Below are positions 53,379 through 62,560 of a stretch of 64,000 nt of DNA, one piece after another. The DNA is taken from contig RAZH01000001.1 of the NCBI GenBank assembly GCA_003612585.1, positions 372,001 to 436,000 of the forward strand. The letters run 5' to 3'. The notes beneath the pieces were generated by a model, which searched no databases, was not told the DNA's origin, and saw only the letters and a program-made list of their open reading frames with translations. Source of the DNA: a bacterium 1XD42-54 (GTDB lineage Bacteria > Bacillota > Clostridia > Lachnospirales > Lachnospiraceae). Every line of letters begins with the position of its first letter. The first letter of the stretch is position 1. Position numbers and translations under genes: made by a program.

Positions 53379-54461
53379 TTACTTCGCCTCGTACATCTCC
53401 TCGTAATACTTCTGGTAATCTCCGCTTGTCACATGCTTCATCCAGTCTTCATGCTCAAAGAACCATTTTATTGTCTTGCGGATTCCCTCCTCAAACATGG
53501 TTTCCGGTTCCCAGCCAACCTCTGCACGAATCTTATCCGGCGCAATCGCATAACGACGGTCATGCCCCTTCCGGTCCGTCACATACGTAATCAGTTCTTC
53601 GCTGACAAGCGCTTTTCTGGGATCATCTGCCGGAAGCATTTCCTGGAGCGTGTCCAGAATAATATGGATAATCTGAATATTTTGTTTCTCATTGTGTCCG
53701 CCAATGTTATAAGTTTCAAACAACCGGCCTTTTTCCTGTACCATGTCAATTCCCTTCGCATGGTCCTCTACGTAAAGCCAGTCACGAACATTTTTTCCGT
53801 CGCCATATACGGGAAGCTTCTTCCCCTGCAATGCATTGTTGATAATCAACGGAATCAGCTTCTCCGGAAACTGATACGGGCCGTAGTTGTTGCTGCAATT
53901 TGTAATATTTGCCGGAAAATGATACGTATCCATGTAGGATTTCACGAGCATATCTGAAGAAGCCTTACTTGCCGAATACGGACTGTGCGGATCATACGGG
54001 GTCGTCTCATAAAAATACTCGCCCTCTTCCTCCAGCGAACCATAAACCTCATCCGTCGACACATGCAGAAACTTCTTGTCCGGCTTGAAGGTACCGTCGG
54101 GCAGCTCCCACGCCGCTTTTGCCGCGTTGAGCATCACCAGCGTTCCAAGCACATTTGTTTTCACAAATACCTCCGGGTTACGAATACTCCGGTCTACATG
54201 GCTCTCTGCTGCAAAATGTACCACCCGGTCAATATCATTTTCGTCAAAAATGCGGTGAATCACCTCAGAATCACAGATATCCGCCCGGATAAACTGATAG
54301 TTTTCCCTGTTCTCCACTTCCTTCAGATTCTCAAGATTTCCGGCATACGTAAGCTTGTCAACATTGATGATACGGATTGCATCACCATACTTGCGGAACA
54401 TATAATGAATATAATTTGCCCCGATAAATCCGGCTCCTCCTGTAACAAGATATGTCCTCAT
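53379..54461 (-). CDS. rfbB: dTDP-glucose 4,6-dehydratase
   Basis: 360-residue RmlB, extended short-chain dehydrogenase. NAD motif [15 protein letters not shown]; active site [17 protein letters not shown] (YxxxK) and [11 protein letters not shown]. The product dTDP-4-keto-6-deoxyglucose is used by RfbC and by the RffA aminotransferase downstream. The start at 54461 follows GGAGGG; the longer frame to 54530 crosses the leader. First gene of the long polysaccharide operon (promoter at 54543-54571). Confidence 0.97.
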   Translation of the reverse strand: MRTYLVTGGAGFIGANYIHYMFRKYGDAIRIINVDKLTYAGNLENLKEVENRENYQFIRADICDSEVIHRIFDENDIDRVVHFAAESHVDRSIRNPEVFVKTNVLGTLVMLNAAKAAWELPDGTFKPDKKFLHVSTDEVYGSLEEEGEYFYETTPYDPHSPYSASKASSDMLVKSYMDTYHFPANITNCSNNYGPYQFPEKLIPLIINNALQGKKLPVYGDGKNVRDWLYVEDHAKGIDMVQEKGRLFETYNIGGHNEKQNIQIIHIILDTLQEMLPADDPRKALVSEELITYVTDRKGHDRRYAIAPDKIRAEVGWEPETMFEEGIRKTIKWFFEHEDWMKHVTSGDYQKYYEEMYEAK

Positions 54462-54542
54462 AAATAACCCTCCGTATATTTTTTTGTTTTTTCTCATCAT
54501 CAATTTTCCATAAACTGATGATTTTACCAAAGTCTGTTGTTC

Positions 54543-54571
54543 AGTATAACATCATTCTTCCCGGAATTCAA
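54543..54571 (-). promoter_or_regulatory. promoter of the rfbBAC/polysaccharide operon
   Basis: Minus strand TTGAAT (54566-54571), 17-base spacer, TATACT (54543-54548). It is followed by about 20 kb of closely spaced genes in the same direction. Confidence 0.75.
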
Positions 54572-54622
54572 CCTTCAGAACATCCTCCGGCTTTTCTGAA
54601 AATCAGGAGCGAAAGCAGCATC

Positions 54623-56092
54623 CTACATTTCCGGTACCGGCGTTGGCCTTGCATTATCCCAGACGCTGCTTACATCAAACAGATCACTCAGCATCTCCGG
54701 ATTGTAGTACATCCGGTACCCGTCGAGATTCCGACGACCCTGGCGCATATAATTGTCTCCGAACTGCACCCAGTTTTTAGAAGAATCCACATTGCAGTAA
54801 ATATTGAATCCCTTTTCTTTGAGATAAGAAAAATAGGGATTGTCACTTGTATACGGCTGCCAGCCTCCGATGTCCGCACCAAATGCAAAAATAATGACAT
54901 CCGTATCGCCTACCACTGCCGCCACATTATTCAGCCACCGTTCCGTATCCTTCATCACACCGTCAATTCCAGTTGCCTGCGGAGAAATATGCCCCCAGGT
55001 ATGGCTTGCAAATTCCCATCCGTTCGCTTTCATCGCCTCCGCTACCTTTTGTGCCTCAGACACCTCGTTCTGCCAGGCTGCCTCATCAAAATCCGGATGC
55101 TCGTTCAGGAACTTCTGCTGATATTCCGTCACACGTCCTGCTTCTTTCGTGCGGTACACCTCATCCGTCCGATAACCCAGCACGCCTTCGTAGCCCGTCA
55201 GTGCAATGATTCCCTTATGGCCATGATAAGAAAAATCCGGATGTTCCTTTACGAAAGTATCAATCCAGGGAACCATATCATAATCCCCGACTGAGATACT
55301 GCCATCGTCCTCAATATACGTATTTTTCACGTCGCCATTTTCATCGACAATCAACTTCTGTGCAAAGCCGTCTCCATCCATATAATGGTAATAGCTCACA
55401 TCGTCCTGTGACAGTACAAACGGCGTCTTTCCCGGAGGCAGACGGATTTCACCTCTCGTCACCGTGCCGTCACTGTTCACGGTACACATATCATGCAGGC
55501 TCACCATCACATACCCTTTCTCATACATGGACTGCATGATTCCGGCAAACTCGCTCATAGTCGTCATAACCTGGTTATATCCGCCTTCTTTGCTGTCACC
55601 GTCAAAGGCTTTGCTGTTATCCCTGATCATTGTATGAAAAAATACATGTGTAATCTGATCCAGCGGATACGAGCTGCAACTCGACTTTGTATTCTCATAG
55701 CCTGCCACCGCATTCTGCAAATTCTGACTTGCCGTATAGCCTTCTACGGATTTTAAATAGGAAATAGCACCGTCGTAGTCATACTGCATCGCCATACGAT
55801 CCGCCTTTGCAATCAGTTCTGCCTCCGTCCCGACAGCAGCCGGAACATTTCCTGCGGTCCCATCGCTCACCTGACCGCCCGCAGACATACTGCTGCCCTG
55901 CAACTGTTCCAGATAATTCCGAGGTTCTTTTTTATTCTTTCCTGTCAGCTGCGGAACCGCCACATCTTTAATCAGAATCACCACCAGCACAACCACAATC
56001 AGCACAAGCAAGGAAATAATACATTTAACAATCAGTTCATTTCGCCGCCTCTGCTGCCTACGCTGATGCAGTTTCAAATCCCTCTCTTCCAT
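54623..56092 (-). CDS. membrane-anchored polysaccharide deacetylase (paralogue 1)
   Basis: 489 residues. A basic N-terminus (LHQRRQQRRRNELI) and one membrane helix (IISLLVLIVVVLVVILI) anchor it, followed by a short linker and a helical AKADRMAMQYDYDGAISYLK repeat-like segment. The NodB-type deacetylase domain follows: first motif VLSQDDVSYYHYM (SQDD instead of TFDD) and second motif FASHTWGHISPQ (SHTWGH, the metal histidines). The C-terminus YNPEMLSDLFDVSSVWDNAR is conserved with the paralogue upstream. It probably removes acetyl groups from wall or surface glycans outside the cell. GGAGGAG precedes ATG. Confidence 0.88.
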   Translation of the reverse strand: MEERDLKLHQRRQQRRRNELIVKCIISLLVLIVVVLVVILIKDVAVPQLTGKNKKEPRNYLEQLQGSSMSAGGQVSDGTAGNVPAAVGTEAELIAKADRMAMQYDYDGAISYLKSVEGYTASQNLQNAVAGYENTKSSCSSYPLDQITHVFFHTMIRDNSKAFDGDSKEGGYNQVMTTMSEFAGIMQSMYEKGYVMVSLHDMCTVNSDGTVTRGEIRLPPGKTPFVLSQDDVSYYHYMDGDGFAQKLIVDENGDVKNTYIEDDGSISVGDYDMVPWIDTFVKEHPDFSYHGHKGIIALTGYEGVLGYRTDEVYRTKEAGRVTEYQQKFLNEHPDFDEAAWQNEVSEAQKVAEAMKANGWEFASHTWGHISPQATGIDGVMKDTERWLNNVAAVVGDTDVIIFAFGADIGGWQPYTSDNPYFSYLKEKGFNIYCNVDSSKNWVQFGDNYMRQGRRNLDGYRMYYNPEMLSDLFDVSSVWDNARPTPVPEM

Positions 56093-56176
56093 AAAATCTC
56101 CTCCAAAACACAGGATATAACCTGAAAGAATATATTTTTATAAAGTATCTCGTTTATACCGGAAAATATACCCTCA

Positions 56177-57967
56177 TTAAATAGGTGGTACGGAAGCCGG
56201 CCGCAGCGGGTCCCAGGCGGTTTCCACATCAAAAAGATCGCTCAGCATCTCAGGATTATAGTACATGCGATAACCGTCAATATTTCGCCTCGACTGACGG
56301 ACATAATCTGTTCCGATCTGCATCCAGTGTTTTGCGGAATCCACACCGCAAAAATAATCAAAGCCACACTGTTTCAAGTAGGAAAATCTGTCTCCCGAAT
56401 AGCTCTCTGCGCCGCGGATATCCCCACCGAACGCATAAATCAGCGTATCCGTCTCTCCGATCAGCGGCTCTACCCACGTCTCCCACCGATCTGTATCGCG
56501 TTTGAAAGCGTCCATACTGATACCGTTCGTCTCATGCATATTCTGATGGCCCCACGTATGGCTTGCAAATTTCCAGCCATTGTTCTTCATGACTTCCGCC
56601 ACCTTTTTTGCGCCTTCACATTCCTTCTCAAAGGCCGCCTCGTCAAAACCACCCGGATAGGAATCAAAAAATGCCTGCTGAAAAGCAGTCACCCGGCCAG
56701 CTTCTTTTGTCTTATATACCTCGTCTGTCCGATAACCCAGAATTCCTTCATAGCCGGTCAGAGCCACATACCCCTTCTGTCCGTGATACGAAAAATCAGG
56801 ATGTTCCTCCACAAAACGGTCAATGAGCGGCACCATATCATAATCTCCTACCGATACAGTCCCGTCTTCCTCAATATATTCGTTTTTTACATCGCCATTT
56901 TCATCAACAATCAGGCGGCTTGCAAAACCATCACCGCTCATATAATGATAATAGCTTACATCGTCCTGCGACAGTACGAACGGTGTCTTATCCGGCGGCA
57001 GCATAATATCCTTTGCAGCAAATGTCTTCCCGCCGTTTCCATCTTCTGTTCCCGGCACCAGCTCATCAATAAACACCATCACATAACCGCGGTCATACAT
57101 TTGCTGAATAATACTGATAAACTCAGTTTCTGTTACCATAAACTGATTATAGCCGCCTTCCCGTTCATCTCCGTCGAAGGCCTTTTTCGCGTCATGTATC
57201 AGCGTATGGAAAAAAATATGCGTCACATCCACTGCACGATACGGCACACAGGCATTTTTCTGCTTTTCAATATCTGCTGCTTCTGCCTGATACTCCTCGT
57301 TTTCCTCATAATCCGGACTGCTCTTCAAAAGTGCCAGCGCACCGTCATAATCATACTGCATTGCCTTGAGCTTCGCAGCCTCCAGCAAATCTCCGGAAGG
57401 AGCCGACGTCGTATGCTCACTAGTTTCGGTGTCTCCGTCCGTAGCTTTGTCTGCATCTTTATTCTCGCCTGTCGGCCCGCCTACAGTCGGCTGATCTGTC
57501 CCGTCACTCGTCATCGAGCCCTTACCGTTTGTTCCTGAACCGTCTTTGGAGTTCATCTCCTGACGCTGTATCTCTTTTTGCTGTGCCATTCGCTCGGCGC
57601 CCGTCTGCTTCGTCCCATGTCCAAGCACAACCTCATAAATGATCGCAGCCACCAAAAGCACAATCAGAACACCCATTGCGATCATCAAAGCCTGCATTTT
57701 CCTGGCGTTTTCCTGCTCGCGCTTTCTTGCTGAACCCGTCACAATGTGCGCCGACCGGCGAATGCCATCTGCTTTCCTTTCGATCCTGCTCCGCAAAGAA
57801 TCCTGCTGCGCAGGCTGCTCTTCCTCCAACTGCTTTTCCTGCTTTTCCTTCTCTTCCTGCACCTGCTTCTGTATCTTTATCTGCCTTCTATGTGCAAGTT
57901 CTCTCTCGTAACCGTCATCCTCGCCGTAAATCCTCGGCTTTCCTGTTTTTTTTCTTCCGTCGTCCAT
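56177..57967 (-). CDS. membrane-anchored polysaccharide deacetylase (paralogue 2)
   Basis: 596 residues, close paralogue of the gene downstream. The charged N-terminal cytoplasmic part (about 1-95, Lys/Glu/Gln-rich, coiled-coil-like QIKIQKQVQEEKEKQEKQLE) is longer. A membrane helix (MIAMGVLIVLLVAAIIYEVV) follows, then a Thr/Gly/Asp-rich linker, the AKLKAMQYDYDGALALLK segment and the deacetylase domain (VLSQDDVSYYHYM; FASHTWGHQNMHE; YNPEMLSDLFDVETAWD). Same SQDD variant. Promoter at 58017-58045; start at 57967 after AAAGGGG. Confidence 0.88.
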   Translation of the reverse strand: MDDGRKKTGKPRIYGEDDGYERELAHRRQIKIQKQVQEEKEKQEKQLEEEQPAQQDSLRSRIERKADGIRRSAHIVTGSARKREQENARKMQALMIAMGVLIVLLVAAIIYEVVLGHGTKQTGAERMAQQKEIQRQEMNSKDGSGTNGKGSMTSDGTDQPTVGGPTGENKDADKATDGDTETSEHTTSAPSGDLLEAAKLKAMQYDYDGALALLKSSPDYEENEEYQAEAADIEKQKNACVPYRAVDVTHIFFHTLIHDAKKAFDGDEREGGYNQFMVTETEFISIIQQMYDRGYVMVFIDELVPGTEDGNGGKTFAAKDIMLPPDKTPFVLSQDDVSYYHYMSGDGFASRLIVDENGDVKNEYIEEDGTVSVGDYDMVPLIDRFVEEHPDFSYHGQKGYVALTGYEGILGYRTDEVYKTKEAGRVTAFQQAFFDSYPGGFDEAAFEKECEGAKKVAEVMKNNGWKFASHTWGHQNMHETNGISMDAFKRDTDRWETWVEPLIGETDTLIYAFGGDIRGAESYSGDRFSYLKQCGFDYFCGVDSAKHWMQIGTDYVRQSRRNIDGYRMYYNPEMLSDLFDVETAWDPLRPASVPPI

Positions 57968-58016
57968 TTCGTTGCACCCCTTTTTTTGTCTAAAACTGAC
58001 AAAATTCACTATAAAT

Positions 58017-58045
58017 AGGATAGTTGATTGACCATCCTTTGTCAA
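58017..58045 (-). promoter_or_regulatory. promoter of deacetylase paralogue 2
   Basis: Minus strand TTGACA (58040-58045), 17-base spacer, TATCCT (58017-58022). Confidence 0.65.
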
Positions 58046-58102
58046 TCAGACTGCACGTCATATTTCCTTAATTTTTTTGATCCTGCCACTTAAAACCCCT
58101 TC

Positions 58103-58131
58103 TTTACGAATCCTCATTCCAATGGTATGAT
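58103..58131 (+). promoter_or_regulatory. promoter of the TIGR01212 radical SAM gene
   Basis: TTTACG (58103-58108), 17-base spacer, TATGAT (58126-58131). Divergent from the deacetylase promoter. Confidence 0.6.
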
Positions 58132-58173
58132 AGAAAAAGATTCTAAAAAAATGATCTAAGGAGAATACTGGTA

Positions 58174-59154
58174 ATGAGCATGACCTGGGAGGGAAAACCT
58201 TATCGTTCGCTTGATTATGAGATGAAAACTCATTTTGGCGAAAAAGTATACCGCCTGGCGCTAAACGGAGGCATGACCTGTCCCAATCGAGACGGTACAA
58301 TCGGTCATGGCGGCTGCATCTTTTGCAGTGGCGAAGGAAGCGGTGAATTTGCCGCTAAAGCCTTTCTTTCCATCCCCGAACAGCTTTCTCTTCAGAAACA
58401 AATCATACGGAAGAAACGCCCTGTTCATAAATTTATCGCCTATTTCCAGGCTTTCACAAATACGTATGCCCCGGTCTCCTATCTGGAACAGATTTTTACA
58501 CAGGCCATGGAAGATCCAGAAGTCGCCATACTGTCTGTCGCCACGCGTCCAGACTGTCTGCCGCCTGATGTGCTTGCGCTTCTTGCACGCCTGAACCGGC
58601 AAAAACCAGTCTGGATAGAACTTGGTCTTCAGACAATTCACGACAAAACCGCAAAGCTGATACGCAGGGGATATCCTCTCACCTGCTTCGAAGAGGCGGT
58701 TCATCATCTGCGTACGAGTGGAATTGATGTGATTGTTCACACAATTCTTGGACTGCCCGGGGAGACGAGAGATCAGATATTGGAAACAATCTCCTATCTG
58801 AATGACTCTGGCATCCAGGGTATCAAACTCCAGCTTCTCCATATTTTAAAGGGTACAGACCTGGCATGCTATTATGAACAGACAAAATTCCCTGTGCTGT
58901 CTATGCAGGATTATATTTCTCTGCTGATTGACTGCATCGAACGGCTTTCTCCGGATATTACCGTTCACCGTCTCACCGGAGACGGACCAAAAGATCTGCT
59001 GATTGAACCACAGTGGAGTACACAAAAGCGAACCGTACTGAACCAGATCCATGCCGCGTTTCGTACCCGTGATACGTGGCAGGGAAAACTTCTACCAATA
59101 TCAACCTATGCTGCGAAGGAGGCGCCCCATGTCAGAACCATTCACACTGTATAA
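58174..59154 (+). CDS. TIGR01212-family radical SAM protein (YhcC/YtqA-like)
   Basis: 326 residues. The cluster cysteines are in TCPNRDGTIGHGGCIFCSGE, with the long spacing between first and second Cys usual for this family. Other landmarks: YFQAFTNTYAPVSYLEQIF, IELGLQTIHDKTA, HTILGLPGETRDQI and KLQLLHILKGTDLA. The molecular function is unsettled. Its end overlaps the DUF4364 gene by 26 bases. Confidence 0.92.
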   Translation: MSMTWEGKPYRSLDYEMKTHFGEKVYRLALNGGMTCPNRDGTIGHGGCIFCSGEGSGEFAAKAFLSIPEQLSLQKQIIRKKRPVHKFIAYFQAFTNTYAPVSYLEQIFTQAMEDPEVAILSVATRPDCLPPDVLALLARLNRQKPVWIELGLQTIHDKTAKLIRRGYPLTCFEEAVHHLRTSGIDVIVHTILGLPGETRDQILETISYLNDSGIQGIKLQLLHILKGTDLACYYEQTKFPVLSMQDYISLLIDCIERLSPDITVHRLTGDGPKDLLIEPQWSTQKRTVLNQIHAAFRTRDTWQGKLLPISTYAAKEAPHVRTIHTV

Positions 59155-59641
59155 ACTTATTATTCTTTATATGTTGCAGAAAGTTGATTTTCCACTGACC
59201 AATTCCCAGATCTCAGAATTTATTCTGGACCGCGGATATACCACCTATTTCACGCTTCAGTCTGTCCTTTCTGAACTGGCTGAAAGCGACATGATACGTC
59301 AGGAAATCATCCTCAATTCCTCCTATTATTCTCTGACAGAGTCAGGAGAAGAGGCACTGTACTATTTCCAGAACCGCATCTCAAAATCCATACGTGACGA
59401 AATAGACACCTATATCAGCGAAAATAAAATGAAGTTGCGCGATGACGTATCTGTTTTAGCAGATTATTATAAAAACACAGCAAACGAGTATTCCGTCCGC
59501 TGTATTGTAAAAGAGAAATATTCCAACCCGATCGAACTGACCATTACAGTCCCGGATGAAGTTCAGGCAAAAATAGTCTGCCGCAACTGGAAAGATCACT
59601 GCCAGCACATTTATGAACATATTATGAAAGAACTTCTATAA
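59129..59641 (+). CDS. DUF4364 family protein
   Basis: 170-residue protein. The N-terminal part (FTLYKLIILYMLQKVDFPLT ... YTTYFTLQSVLSELAESDM ... YYSLTESGEEAL) looks like a winged helix, and a beta-rich C-terminal half follows. DUF4364 proteins are seen in Clostridia; a DNA-binding role is inferred. The start at 59129 has AAGGAGG six bases upstream and lies within the end of the radical SAM gene, implying coupling. Confidence 0.85.
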   Translation: MSEPFTLYKLIILYMLQKVDFPLTNSQISEFILDRGYTTYFTLQSVLSELAESDMIRQEIILNSSYYSLTESGEEALYYFQNRISKSIRDEIDTYISENKMKLRDDVSVLADYYKNTANEYSVRCIVKEKYSNPIELTITVPDEVQAKIVCRNWKDHCQHIYEHIMKELL

Positions 59642-59791
59642 AAAAATGCGCAAATCACATTTGTCACGCGCGAGCGGTGCGGCATACAGCTCATTTCTTC
59701 TCCGACAGTTACGCATCCTACCTGAAGGCTTTTGTCATATAGTTATATTTTCATATGTTATTTTTTTAAGAAACAAAATTTTCCATACCAC
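59642..59791. other. intergenic region with an altered copy of the 11.2-kb repeat element
   Basis: ACGCATCCTACCTGAAGG followed by CTTTTGTCATAT (about 59710-59742) resembles the segment at 11290-11322 at roughly three quarters of the bases. Nothing else recognised. Confidence 0.4.
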
Positions 59792-59821
59792 AAAAAAGAG
59801 GAGCAGCGCGCTCCTCTTTTT
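59792..59821. terminator. bidirectional terminator between DUF4364 and the SleB-like gene
   Basis: AAAAAGAGGAGC and GCTCCTCTTTTT flank a five-base loop. It serves the convergent flanking genes. Confidence 0.9.
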
Positions 59822-59845
59822 CATCTGTAGTCTGTAAATGGAATC

Positions 59846-61363
59846 TTAATAGAACTGGTGATCTCCTATCTTCATACCTTTTCCGGATCCTGTATTGAAG
59901 TAAAGGGCTCCTCCTACAGGATTCTCTCCTCCGATGGCTGCTACAGCCGCATCGTAACAGGCGCTGGGGACGCCATTCGCAAGTGCACTGGAAAGTGAAC
60001 CGCTGGATGCCGGTGTAAACTGACCACCCTGATAAATAACTTCACTGATTGAGTTCGGGAAAGAAGAACTGTAAACACGGTTCATAACTACCGCACCTAC
60101 TGCAACCATTCCCTCATAGCTCTGATTTCCTGCCTCACAGTAGATCAGTGCTGCCAGAAGCGCTGTGTCATCTGAACTTCCTGTAGACGGCGCATCGGTC
60201 TGAGGCGCATCCGTCTCTGGAGCTTCCGTCTGCGGTGCATCGGTCTCCGGTGTTTCCGTCTGAGGCGCGTCAGTCTGGGGAGGTGTCGCAGTTGCCTCAT
60301 TTACCGGATTCCACCATGCATCGTAAAGGATGCCTGTGCCCGAATCATAAAACAGACCTGTGGAAGCATCATAGTATATACCCGTCTCCGGGTCATAATA
60401 ACTCTCCGCCGGAAGTCCCTGTGTACCGGTCTCCTGGGAAGAATCACCACCATTTACCATTGTATCGTTATCTGCATCATAATAGGAATTATCATCTGAA
60501 TCATCTACGTATGTGTCATCTGATGAATCACTGTCATCCGGTGTATACGTATCATCCGGTGTGTAAGTGTCGTCCGGTGTATACGTATCATCTGGTGTGT
60601 AAGTGTCATCTGGTGTATACGTATCATCCGGCGCGTAAGTGTCATCTGATGTATAAGTATCGCCCGATGTATCGTTTCCTTCCGTATATGTGGAATCCGG
60701 CGTCGTCTCACCAGCATAATTCCCTTCTGTATTTGTCTCACCTGTACCAGCTTGTACACCTGAACCTGAAGGTCCCTGATATACTGCGTCAGTAGCAACA
60801 GCTGTATCCATAAGCAGTACGCGCGAAACATCCTCCGAAGATACGTACGCCACGCTGTCTGCGCCGTTTTGTACCTGAATCCATTTTTCACCGGCTTCTG
60901 TCAGGATAAATGAGTCGCCATACTCCAAGGAATCCAGTACCTGAGAGCTGCCATCCATATCAGCATACAGCTTTACATCATCCCAGGTAGTCGCAACCCC
61001 TTCTATACCATGCGTCCGCGCCATTCCTTCCGCATCTGCTCCATAAACAAGATATTCACTTTTTACAAAACCAGTCAGACCACCGGAATAAATCTCTGTC
61101 CACTCTTCTCCCCGGTTCAGCACCCACGCTGCCCCTCCGTGATACAGATATCCGATCACCTTGCTGTTTTCATTTGCTGAGCTTCGGATATTAATACCGG
61201 TACTCACCACATCGTCATTCGTAACCGCAATCTGAGACCAGGCGTCTTCCTGCTGATACGGAATCACAATCGTATCTTCCCCGGCCATCGCCGTGGCGCT
61301 CATCAACACAGATGCCGCCATAACCGCTGCCGTGCAGACCGCAAACCCTTTCGTCCTCTTCAT
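59846..61363 (-). CDS. secreted SH3 and SleB/CwlJ-type cell-wall hydrolase
   Basis: 505 residues. The signal peptide (MKRTKGFAVCTAAVMAASVL...) is probably cleaved after AMA. Two SH3-like domains (about 40-110 and 115-180) bind the wall. An acidic linker contains TYTPDD repeats (about 230-280), then a region YYDPETGIYYDASTGLFYDS and a second ETDAPQ-type linker. The C-terminal Hydrolase_2 domain (about 395-505) starts ALLAALIYCEAGNQSYEGMV, with the catalytic Glu in CEAG. The family includes spore cortex-lytic SleB and CwlJ, but linker and SH3 domains suggest a vegetative wall enzyme. Start at 61363 after GGAGGAG. Confidence 0.92.
   Translation of the reverse strand: MKRTKGFAVCTAAVMAASVLMSATAMAGEDTIVIPYQQEDAWSQIAVTNDDVVSTGINIRSSANENSKVIGYLYHGGAAWVLNRGEEWTEIYSGGLTGFVKSEYLVYGADAEGMARTHGIEGVATTWDDVKLYADMDGSSQVLDSLEYGDSFILTEAGEKWIQVQNGADSVAYVSSEDVSRVLLMDTAVATDAVYQGPSGSGVQAGTGETNTEGNYAGETTPDSTYTEGNDTSGDTYTSDDTYAPDDTYTPDDTYTPDDTYTPDDTYTPDDTYTPDDSDSSDDTYVDDSDDNSYYDADNDTMVNGGDSSQETGTQGLPAESYYDPETGIYYDASTGLFYDSGTGILYDAWWNPVNEATATPPQTDAPQTETPETDAPQTEAPETDAPQTDAPSTGSSDDTALLAALIYCEAGNQSYEGMVAVGAVVMNRVYSSSFPNSISEVIYQGGQFTPASSGSLSSALANGVPSACYDAAVAAIGGENPVGGALYFNTGSGKGMKIGDHQFY
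60533..60660 (-). repeat. in-frame minisatellite coding TYTPDD repeats
   Basis: About seven 18-bp units. Alternating variants (GTATACGTATCA and GTGTAAGTGTC types) give a 36-bp higher-order period, which indicates duplication of two-unit blocks. Confidence 0.85.
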
Positions 61364-61443
61364 ACTTATATCTCCTCCTCGAAGTGCATTCAATACATTT
61401 CTATTAAATTTATTACGTAATTGTTAACTTATGTTACAGGTGT

Positions 61444-61472
61444 ATTGTAATATGTTTAATCATTTTTGTCAA
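61444..61472 (-). promoter_or_regulatory. promoter of the SleB-like gene
   Basis: Minus strand TTGACA (61467-61472), 17-base spacer, TACAAT (61444-61449). Confidence 0.85.
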
Positions 61473-61600
61473 CTATTATTTTTACAAGAATTAAAAGGAA
61501 CGATTCTGCTCCTCCATATCCCCTTTGCTATGCGCAAATTCCCTTAACATTCCTTATGTATTACTTCCTTATTCCACATTTTTCCTGTACATTCTACAAA

Positions 61601-61652
61601 TATAAAAACCACCCGGAAAGATATTTCTGCTGCCGCAAAACCTTTCCGGGTG
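61601..61652 (-). terminator. terminator of the dnaE-pfkA-RNA methyltransferase genes
   Basis: CACCCGGAAAG (61610-61620) pairs with CTTTCCGGGTG (61642-61652); the minus strand continues GTTTTTATATTT. Confidence 0.88.
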
Positions 61653-61701
61653 ATTTCATCTTTTTCCATTATTTGTAATATTATCGTAATATTTATATTT
61701 A

Positions 61702-62556
61702 TTATAATCTACGCTGCCGATTTACCTCATACATCAGCACCGATGATGCCACCGCCGCATTCAGCGACTCCACCTGACCGCACATCGGAATTTTAATATA
61801 CGTATCTGCCATATTCGCCGTCTCATCTGAAAGTCCCCTGCTTTCATTTCCGATTAAAAAAGCTGATGGACCGCGATAATCCATTCCATCATAAAAGGCC
61901 TTCCCCTTCAGATGCGCCGCATATACCGATACCCCCGCCTTTTTCAGGGATACAATGTCATTTTCCCACTCTTTTGTATAATAGAAAGGCATGCGGTAAA
62001 TCGCCCCCATCGTCGAGCGAATCACCTTTGGATTGTAAATATCCACACATCCCGGACTCATCAGAATGCCTGTAACCCCCGCGCCTTCCGCAGTGCGCAA
62101 AATAGTACCGAGATTTCCGGGGTCCTGAATATTTTCCAAAATCATGACAAACGGCCGTTCTCCCAGAAGATCACGCAAACTGTAATGATACTGCCGCACC
62201 AGGCACAATACGCCCTGCGGGGTTTTCGTATCGGAAATACTTTCAAAAACATGATCCGAAAGCAACATAAGCGGCGCTCCCTGCTGCGTCCCGGCAGGCC
62301 CAACCTTTCTGCCATCTCTGTACTTACCGTCTCCGTCCTTCTCAAAACCCTCTTTATCCGCAAACAATTTCGTGTGCTTGCGGAAAAAGCTCTCGGAAAC
62401 ATACGTCTGTACCAGGCGCTCACGCGGAACCTCCTGATACATCTTGATTCCTTCTACAATAAATACGTCCTTTTGTGTACGCTCCCGCGCTTTTTTCTGA
62501 AGCTGCGCAAGCTGCCTCACCTGAGCGTTTGATGTGCTGGTAATCATTTCTTTCAT
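61702..62556 (-). CDS. TrmH/SpoU-family RNA 2'-O-methyltransferase
   Basis: 284 residues. An N-terminal RNA-binding part (SNAQVRQLAQLQKKARERTQ, FIVEGIKMYQEV) is followed by the SPOUT knot domain: LENIQDPGNLGTILRTAEGAG, SPGCVDIYNPKVIRSTMGAI, LIGNESRGLSDE and IPMCGQVESLNAAVASSVLM. All three SpoU motifs are intact. The target (rRNA or tRNA) is not clear; RlmB-like. It lies four bases after pfkA and has little ribosome binding site of its own, which suggests coupling. Confidence 0.93.
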   Translation of the reverse strand: MKEMITSTSNAQVRQLAQLQKKARERTQKDVFIVEGIKMYQEVPRERLVQTYVSESFFRKHTKLFADKEGFEKDGDGKYRDGRKVGPAGTQQGAPLMLLSDHVFESISDTKTPQGVLCLVRQYHYSLRDLLGERPFVMILENIQDPGNLGTILRTAEGAGVTGILMSPGCVDIYNPKVIRSTMGAIYRMPFYYTKEWENDIVSLKKAGVSVYAAHLKGKAFYDGMDYRGPSAFLIGNESRGLSDETANMADTYIKIPMCGQVESLNAAVASSVLMYEVNRQRRL

Positions 62557-62560
62557 GTTA

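Larger units (their letters stand above)
61394..61701. other. intergenic region between SleB-like gene and RNA methyltransferase gene
   Basis: Contains the SleB-like promoter (61444-61472) and the terminator of the pfkA unit (61601-61652). AT-rich bases between them show nothing further. Confidence 0.7.

Noticed and set aside
56327-57538. A 403-codon open frame on the plus strand
   Set aside because: Antisense to deacetylase paralogue 2; low-complexity product and no ribosome binding site.
59642-59837. A 63-codon plus-strand frame after the DUF4364 gene
   Set aside because: It spans repeat-like sequence and a terminator and has no ribosome binding site.
60533-60660. Regular repeats that might suggest a CRISPR array
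   Set aside because: The 18-bp units are contiguous, in frame within a gene, and have no spacers.
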